Source of the DNA: a virus | Virus record (IMG/VR): IMGVR_UViG_3300033148_002497 | Coordinates: 1 to 23,678 of that record | Reading direction: 5' to 3' (one strand) | Length of the DNA stretch: 23,678 nt | In this document: positions 18,091 to 23,678 of the stretch, piece after piece | Numbering within the stretch: the stretch's first letter is position 1 | Layout: each line of letters opens with the position of its first letter | The notes under the pieces: generated by a model | Told to the model about the DNA's origin: nothing | What the model saw: the letters and a program-made list of their open reading frames with translations, nothing else | Databases searched by the model: none | Made by a program: the position numbers and the translations under genes

Positions 18091-19946
18091 AAAAAGTCAG
18101 ACTAATCAAACAGGGAAAAAGCGGCGGCCGTGTCTCAAGACGTATAAAAGTGAAGGACACGGACGGCAACAAGCATGTGTTGAAGGCCACTGTCATCACA
18201 GTCAGCAAGACTGAAAGTGCGGAAATCACAGATGACCAGGTGACCGGCCTGTCAGCATATAAGGTTATCCGGCCCCCTTTGAATCAAGCTGAACTGGCTG
18301 TCCTGTCAGAAGTGTCCAATGAATTGGAACAGGTTGTGGATTCCATGGCCGTGGGCATTCACGGATTTGGTGGCCGCTTGAAGATGCGGGGAATGACCGA
18401 TGACCAGGCCAAAGCCAACAAAGCAATCATTGGCAAAGAAAAGGCATGGCTTGACGGCATCTTTACATTCCCGAACCCCAAGCAAACCATGCGGAAGTTT
18501 TTGAAGACCACCACCAAGGACAAAGAAAAAACCGGCAACGCATATTGGGAACTTATTAAGTCCAAGACCAAGCCGGATTTTTATTCCTGTATGAACAAGC
18601 TGGACGCGGCCACAATGTTCATCACTAAGCCAGACCGTTCCTTTGCCCGCAAGAAACTGAACTATGTGAATGACAAGTTTGAATTGCGGTCCCGCACCTT
18701 CAGCCACAAGTTCCGGACTTACCTTCAGGTGGTTGGGAACAAGAAAGTCTTTTTCAAGGAATTTGGTGACCAGCGTGTGGTTGACCGCCGCAATGGTACA
18801 GTCATTGCGTCTTCCCCGGAAGCGTGGTTGAAGCTGGATGCCGTGGACAGGGCCAAGACCCCCAAGAAGATATGGGCCAATGAAGTCTACCACCACAAAC
18901 TGGAAACATCCCGCCGGACCCCATACGGTATGCCCCGATATACTGGCAACATCATTGCGGTGAAGGGTTCCCGTTCATCCGATGAAACAAACATCATCAC
19001 CCAACAGAACAACCATGTCCCATCAATGGTCATCAGCGTGGCCGGTGGCCAGTTGACAGAAGGTTCCATTGAACGGGTGAAGGAATTTGTGGACACGCAA
19101 ATCAAAGGCGATTCCAACTATTCCAAGTTCCTGGTTCTTGAAGCGGAAAGTGACCATGACGGTCTGTCCAATGCTGGAAGCCTGAAGGTGGAAATCAAAC
19201 CGTTGTCTGAAAACCAGCATCAGGACCAGTTGTGGCAAGACTACGATAAGAACAACGCTTCCAAATTGCGGCGGTCTTTCCGGTTGCCACCTATAATGGT
19301 AGGCCATGTGGAAGATTTGAACCGGGCAACAGCACAAGAATCAGAACGTATGGCTGAAAAATACGTCTACAACCCGGAACGCGGTGATGATGATGAAGCA
19401 ATCAACCAAATCCTGATGCAACAGGGCTTCAGGTTTTGGGTGTGGAAGTCCAACAGCCCCAACGTCACCAATGACCAAGACCTGGTGAAAATCCTGACCG
19501 GCGGTGAAAAGACCGGCGGCATGACACCCAACAGGGCCACAGCAATCCTGGAAGACATCTTTGGAAAAGAACTTCCCCCGTTTGCAAAGGACCCACAATT
19601 CAACCCCGACCTTCCCTTCAGCTTCAACCTGGCCCGCTTGGTCCAAGGTGCGGGCATGGCCAATGCGGCTGGAACAGCCAGCCCACAAGGCCAGACACAG
19701 AACCCACCCAAAGCACCGGGACGGCCACAGAAAAACAATACCCTTCGGGACTTGGCCAATGTCAGTGAAGATGTTGTGGACCAGTTTGACCCGGACAACA
19801 TCATGAAGCACCTGGTGGAAGACCCTATGAAAACCCTGGAAACGCTGGCCTTTGCAAAGGACCGGATTGAAGACAGCCTGGACATAGATGCCTTTGGTTC
19901 TGAACAAGGTGACTATGATGAACAGGATGATGAACATGCTGCGTGA
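18087..19946 (+). CDS. portal protein, PBSX-like
   Basis: 619 aa, directly after terL. Middle and C-terminal segments match PBSX-family portals: GNAYWELIKSKTKPDFYSCMNKLDAATMFI, EVYHHKLETSRRTPYGMPRYTGNI, then the NNHVPSMVISVAGGQLTEGSIERVKEFVDTQIKG crown-stem region and FRLPPIMVGH. It forms the dodecameric channel at the prohead vertex. The C-terminus is long, with a Pro/Gln linker (GTASPQGQTQNPPKAPGRPQ) and an acidic tail. ATGA overlap with terL, SD GGGGG. Confidence 0.9.
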   Translation: MKKVRLIKQGKSGGRVSRRIKVKDTDGNKHVLKATVITVSKTESAEITDDQVTGLSAYKVIRPPLNQAELAVLSEVSNELEQVVDSMAVGIHGFGGRLKMRGMTDDQAKANKAIIGKEKAWLDGIFTFPNPKQTMRKFLKTTTKDKEKTGNAYWELIKSKTKPDFYSCMNKLDAATMFITKPDRSFARKKLNYVNDKFELRSRTFSHKFRTYLQVVGNKKVFFKEFGDQRVVDRRNGTVIASSPEAWLKLDAVDRAKTPKKIWANEVYHHKLETSRRTPYGMPRYTGNIIAVKGSRSSDETNIITQQNNHVPSMVISVAGGQLTEGSIERVKEFVDTQIKGDSNYSKFLVLEAESDHDGLSNAGSLKVEIKPLSENQHQDQLWQDYDKNNASKLRRSFRLPPIMVGHVEDLNRATAQESERMAEKYVYNPERGDDDEAINQILMQQGFRFWVWKSNSPNVTNDQDLVKILTGGEKTGGMTPNRATAILEDIFGKELPPFAKDPQFNPDLPFSFNLARLVQGAGMANAAGTASPQGQTQNPPKAPGRPQKNNTLRDLANVSEDVVDQFDPDNIMKHLVEDPMKTLETLAFAKDRIEDSLDIDAFGSEQGDYDEQDDEHAA

Positions 19947-21030
19947 CCTGACCTTCCGCAAACGGGAAGCAATCCACACAGCCATTGCCCTGTTTCTTGA
20001 AAAGGCAACGGGGGACAAAGGTGATGCGGCCCTGTTGCGGATGGAAAAGAACCTGGCCAGATACACGGCCGATGAATGGAACAAGGCCGCAACCAAGGCA
20101 CAGAAGTCAGCGGAAAAGGTCTGGACTTCAGGCAACCCGGAATCCCTGTTCACCGCTTCAGATGCAAAGAAGGTCTTGTCCCGGCTGACAGGCGGGTTCA
20201 AGGGCATAGACAAGAAGGTTGGTGGTCGGGTCCACAAGGACATCAAACAGATTTACAGGGTCAACAAGAAACGGTTTTCCAACAAGTTCAAAAATAAACA
20301 GTTCAGCAAGGCCGTCACCAAAGCTGGTGAAACTGAAGCGGCCGCCGCTGGTGCCGCCGCTGAAGGAAGCGGGGTCTTGACCACGGCCGTTGGTGTGTCC
20401 TTTGACCTTGTTGACAAACGGACAGTCCGCGAATTAGCCAGGCTTCAGTCTGTTGCAATCGGCAATCACTTCCCCAATCAATTGCGGCCACAGGTTTCCC
20501 GCATGATTAAAGAAGGGGTTGTGGACAAGGGCTTGAACAAAGTGAACGCGGGCAAGTTTCTTGAACGTCAACTGACAGCCCGTCTTGGTGGAAAGGCTTT
20601 TCTTCAGTCAGTGCCACCGTCCTATGCCGTGCGTGGTGCATCGGGGGTGACTTCCTACCATAAAATGTTGTCGGCCACCCACACCAACTTTGCCAGGAAC
20701 TTTGGGCAAATTAACGCAATGGCCCAAGCGGGTGTGGCAAGGTATCGGATTGACGCTACCATTGACAGGCTGACTTCCAAGATTTGCAGTCAGATGGACG
20801 GCCGCACCTTTGAATTGACCATGGCACAGGAACACATGAACCAGGTGCTTGATGCCAAAGATGTTGATGAAATTAAAGGCTTTGCACCGTGGCGGAAGGA
20901 TTTGTCCCAATTCAATTTGAAGGAAGGCAAGAAGTTGGACAATGTTGATGCGGCCCGTGTGCTGACTGAAAACGGAATGTCCATGCCACCATATCACGGG
21001 TCATGTAGAACAGATGTCAATCCAGCCTAA
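19915..21030 (+). CDS. minor head protein, Mu gpF/SPP1 gp7-like
   Basis: 371 aa. The C-terminal ~100 residues carry the Mu-F domain signature: RYRIDATIDRLTSKICSQMDGRTF, ending in PPYHGSCRTDV. Members sit beside the portal and are injected or aid head assembly. The N-terminal half is helical and basic. ATG 19915 follows AAGGTGACT; ATG 19936 (after AGGATGA) is the alternative. It overlaps the portal gene by 32 bp. Confidence 0.88.
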   Translation: MMNRMMNMLRDLTFRKREAIHTAIALFLEKATGDKGDAALLRMEKNLARYTADEWNKAATKAQKSAEKVWTSGNPESLFTASDAKKVLSRLTGGFKGIDKKVGGRVHKDIKQIYRVNKKRFSNKFKNKQFSKAVTKAGETEAAAAGAAAEGSGVLTTAVGVSFDLVDKRTVRELARLQSVAIGNHFPNQLRPQVSRMIKEGVVDKGLNKVNAGKFLERQLTARLGGKAFLQSVPPSYAVRGASGVTSYHKMLSATHTNFARNFGQINAMAQAGVARYRIDATIDRLTSKICSQMDGRTFELTMAQEHMNQVLDAKDVDEIKGFAPWRKDLSQFNLKEGKKLDNVDAARVLTENGMSMPPYHGSCRTDVNPA

Positions 21031-21060
21031 ATGTTGGAATCTGTAAAGATTTGAAAAAAA

Positions 21061-21089
21061 TTTGCTTGTTAAGTATAACAATGTATAAC
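21061..21089 (+). promoter_or_regulatory. promoter before the AAA+/protease gene, same box as 16494
   Basis: TATAAC (21084-21089) with TTTGCT (21061-21066) 17 nt upstream, embedded in the repeat TAAGTATAACA-ATGTATAACAT (21070-21091). Only one base differs from the copy before terL. The short 21031-21110 gap holds only this promoter and the SD. Confidence 0.64.
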
Positions 21090-21110
21090 ATGTAAACACG
21101 GGGACTATGG

Positions 21111-23678
21111 ATGTCAGAAAAAAAATATAAGACTATTGGTGAAGGTGGTGCCCATCAGCACGGCGTTAGTGTTCCGGAAGGAACCAACGTGGATGGGATA
21201 CACAAGCATCTGTTCTTTGCTTTTGACCGCCTATTGATGACCGAACTAGACGGCCGCCACAGTCACCCCATAAAGATTAAGTCAAACAAGACAGGGCCGG
21301 AAGGCCGGAACCATGAACATGCTGTGATGCTTCATACTCAACAAGGCATCCAATCCTTCAAAACCAAAAACGTCACCCCGCACATCCACGAACTACAATC
21401 CGGGAAGACAACCCTTTCAGGATTGCACACCCACCAACTGGTTCTTGCGGACCAGTCCTACCTTTCCCTTCTACCCGGTGACTTGTTGGAAGAAATTGCA
21501 GCGGCGGCCAAGGGGGTTCCAGCCCTAAAAAACCTGAAGTTGGAAAGTGATGAACCACTTGAAACCAACTTTGGAATGGTGAAGCGTTTGAACAAACCCG
21601 CTTTCAGGAAAGTTCTGAAGTGGGCTTGTGCCAAAACCATTATGAAAAGCCTGTCCCGATTAAAGGACGGTTATCAGGTGGAAAGCCTGATACTTTCCCG
21701 GGACCGCTTTTCTGACATCGGTGTTGCCCGCCGTTTCATCATTGACCTTGGAATGAATCCACAGTCTTCCCTGGAAGGAACGGACAGTCAGTCCCCGTTC
21801 ACGTTTCAAATCCGTTCAAGGGAACGCTTTGACCAATCCAGCCTGAACCGCATCCTGGTCACGGACGGTGTGATTGCCGTTGTGGGCCTGATGGTGGAAG
21901 GTGAAGTTGGCCAGCAAATGGAATCCGAATCAGCCGAAGAACAGCCGGAAGTCCGGGAAGCCCCCGCGTCCGATTCCCTGACAGAAAATGCTTCCGCACC
22001 CCCGGCCAAGCCGGATGTTGTGGAAGGCACCATTGATGAAATGTCAGACAGTTTGAAGGAAAAGTTTGACCGTGTCCGTGGTCTTTGCAAATCGGAAGAC
22101 GGTGAAGCGGTGGAATTTGTGGACTGGAAGACCGGCAAACCAGTGACCGGTTCAGCACAAGCCAAGTTGACTGAAGTGGCGGAAGCCTACGGGATTGACC
22201 GCAAGTATGTAACTATTGAATACCCGGAACGCCGCTTTGTTGCCCACCTGACAACTGACAAAAATTATGAAGTGGTCAGTGCGGCCTATGCTGACCTTGG
22301 TGAACAAGAAGATGATGATGAATCAGACATGCCGAATTATTCCAGTCTGGTCATCAAAGGCAAGAATGTGGATGCGTTCATCATCACCACACAGGATGAA
22401 ATGCGGTACGGAAAATCCCTGGTCATTTTCTTTGATGACCCCGCTGACCTGGATGACATCTTCAAGACAAAGGTCAAGAATTACAAGTTTGGTGCCTACC
22501 AGGTGAAGTTGACCATGCAAGGCCCCATCCTTATAACAGTTGAAAATAAGAATGCCGTGAAGCCCATTCTTGATGAAGAACTGTTGGCCAACTTGAAGCG
22601 GGACACGGATGTGTTCTTCAGCAAGGAATCAGAAGATTTCTTCAACGGGAAGAATGACATTGGGGAAAAGATGCCATACAAGCGGGGCATCCTGATGTAT
22701 GGCCCCCCGGGCAACGGCAAGACCACCTTCATCAAAAGCTATTTGAAAACTTTTAAGAATGGATATGGCATCCTGTGTGAAGCACAGGATTTCTTTGGTG
22801 GGCTTGGCAAGTATCTGAAACAGGTGCTTGGTGCTGAAGCCAAGAAAATTATTGTCTTTGAAGACGTGGATGCCATTGCCTACAACTACCGGGCACGGTC
22901 AGAACTTCTGAATTTCCTGGACGGTGTGAACACGCAACAGAAGACCCTGTTCATTTGCACCACCAATTATCCATACAGGCTTGATGAAGCCCTGGCCAAA
23001 CGGCCTTCCCGCATTGACCAGAAATATATGATTGACCTTCCAAAGCTGAAGATGCGGAAGAAATTTCTGAAGCACTTTTTCAGGAAATTGACTGACAATG
23101 AACTTCATGAATTCGGTCTGGAAACGGAAGGCTTTTCAGGGGCTATGTTCAAGGAACTGTTTGTCCTGACAGGTCTTCAGAAGATTGGTGTGGGTGAAGC
23201 AATTGAAAGGTTGAAGGAACAGATGGAAATCACCAAGTCCGTTGTGGGCCGTGATGCCGTTCTTTCAGTTGTGGTCAAGGGCTACAAGCCCAAGGAAATC
23301 ACCAAGCGGTTCAAGCGGGCTTCCAGTTTGTTTGATCAACCCAAACGGAAAAGCAAGAAGGTTGTCAGGAAAAAGCTGGAACCGAAAAGCGTCAAAAGGA
23401 AACTAGGGTTTTTTCAGATTCTTCAGAAGTCTGATGACCAACGGTTGGCCACAGGCCCCATCCTTATACCGGAAACCTTTGACCTTCAGGCGGATATTGT
23501 CAGCATTGCAGAAATCACCAAGGCCATTCACAACTACATGTTGAAGTTGGCTTTCCGTGATGACCCCGAATTTTTGGAATCCTTGGGACTGTCCACAAAA
23601 TCGGCGCGTGGATTCATGCATGTTGAATTCAGCCGCAAGATTGCGTTTGTGGAAATCTATATTGCCCCGGTGGACTTT
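21111..23678 (+). CDS. HxH array + AAA+ ATPase + XkdF-like prohead protease fusion (partial, open at right edge)
   Basis: One frame is open for 856 codons to the window edge. Residues 1-108 hold six HxH motifs (15, 31, 50, 68, 91, 106) in a beta-rich segment. After a Pro/Glu linker near 270-310 and two helical-beta regions comes a classic AAA+ domain: Walker A GPPGNGKT (531-538), Walker B IIVFEDVD (580-587), sensor-1 TTN, and the arginine-finger region KRPSRID. A basic linker (RKSKKVVRKKLEPKSVKRK) leads to the XkdF-like protease start at about 780 (TGPILIPETFDLQADIVSIAEITKAIHNYM). Other XkdF-type proteins process the scaffold and capsid; here the protease would be joined to an unfoldase. ATG 21111 follows GGGG-ACTATGG. 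The catalytic end is beyond the window. Confidence 0.86.
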   Translation, partial: MSEKKYKTIGEGGAHQHGVSVPEGTNVDGIHKHLFFAFDRLLMTELDGRHSHPIKIKSNKTGPEGRNHEHAVMLHTQQGIQSFKTKNVTPHIHELQSGKTTLSGLHTHQLVLADQSYLSLLPGDLLEEIAAAAKGVPALKNLKLESDEPLETNFGMVKRLNKPAFRKVLKWACAKTIMKSLSRLKDGYQVESLILSRDRFSDIGVARRFIIDLGMNPQSSLEGTDSQSPFTFQIRSRERFDQSSLNRILVTDGVIAVVGLMVEGEVGQQMESESAEEQPEVREAPASDSLTENASAPPAKPDVVEGTIDEMSDSLKEKFDRVRGLCKSEDGEAVEFVDWKTGKPVTGSAQAKLTEVAEAYGIDRKYVTIEYPERRFVAHLTTDKNYEVVSAAYADLGEQEDDDESDMPNYSSLVIKGKNVDAFIITTQDEMRYGKSLVIFFDDPADLDDIFKTKVKNYKFGAYQVKLTMQGPILITVENKNAVKPILDEELLANLKRDTDVFFSKESEDFFNGKNDIGEKMPYKRGILMYGPPGNGKTTFIKSYLKTFKNGYGILCEAQDFFGGLGKYLKQVLGAEAKKIIVFEDVDAIAYNYRARSELLNFLDGVNTQQKTLFICTTNYPYRLDEALAKRPSRIDQKYMIDLPKLKMRKKFLKHFFRKLTDNELHEFGLETEGFSGAMFKELFVLTGLQKIGVGEAIERLKEQMEITKSVVGRDAVLSVVVKGYKPKEITKRFKRASSLFDQPKRKSKKVVRKKLEPKSVKRKLGFFQILQKSDDQRLATGPILIPETFDLQADIVSIAEITKAIHNYMLKLAFRDDPEFLESLGLSTKSARGFMHVEFSRKIAFVEIYIAPVDF

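Noticed and set aside
19341-20246. 301-codon minus-strand open frame across portal and minor head genes
   Set aside because: It is antisense to two confidently identified plus-strand genes, lacks SD and recognisable motifs, and arises because GAA/CTT-rich coding leaves few reverse stops.
1-23678. CRISPR array, tRNA genes or insertion sequences
   Set aside because: I saw no regularly spaced repeats, no cloverleaf with a T-arm GGTTCRA signature, and no transposase or terminal inverted repeats.
1-23678. Altered genetic code as the reason for missing GAG
   Set aside because: TAA, TAG and TGA all end genes normally, the encoded motifs read correctly with the standard code, and the depletion also covers non-coding DNA and codon junctions.
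1-23678. CRISPR PAM avoidance as the cause of GAG/CTC loss
   Set aside because: Escape from spacers needs change only at targeted sites; genome-wide loss of a 3-mer is too strong for that explanation.

Overview
This window is part of a tailed bacteriophage or prophage genome (Caudoviricetes). The evidence is a morphogenesis run on the right in the usual order: small terminase candidate, large terminase, PBSX-like portal, Mu gpF-like minor head protein, then the start of an XkdF-like maturation protease. To the left are dense, mostly tiny co-directional genes with 4-30 bp overlaps, as is normal for phage early regions. The host is not identifiable. It is bacterial, with sigma70-like promoters, Shine-Dalgarno (SD) sites and the standard code with all three stops in use. 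A TraR/DksA zinc-finger protein hints at a proteobacterium-like host, but only weakly.

Layout. (1) 1-8331, plus strand: about 22 packed genes. Recognisable ones are a TraR/DksA zinc finger, a DUF4031 protein, a HAD/PNKP-type phosphatase, a MazG-like protein, ThyX and a secreted GH123/DUF4091-like glycosidase. (2) 8332-9168: a promoter, a possible small RNA, a strong terminator, a minus-strand LAGLIDADG endonuclease and a divergent operator-bearing control region. (3) 9169-13574, plus strand: a Toprim protein resembling TopoVI-A/Spo11, a family-4 uracil-DNA glycosylase, a membrane HExxH protease and small genes. (4) 13575-15178: a lysogeny-like module with an HNH nuclease, a minimal tyrosine recombinase and a divergent ribbon-helix-helix (RHH) regulator. 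(5) 15179-end: morphogenesis.

Three things stand out. First, GAG and its complement CTC are almost absent on either strand in every frame and in non-coding DNA: 17 occurrences by eye against roughly 740 expected. Even SD sites are rewritten from AGGAGG to AGGGGG. Second, three promoters (9135, 14157, 15143) carry the same inverted repeat TACCRC-N3-GYGGTA inside the -35/-10 spacer and place the -10 exactly 6 nt before the start codon, so their mRNAs should be leaderless. The RHH protein at 14862-15062 is the obvious candidate regulator. Third, the last gene is one open frame of at least 856 codons joining six HxH motifs, a classic AAA+ ATPase domain and an XkdF-like prohead protease domain, an FtsH/Lon-like architecture placed in a capsid maturation slot.
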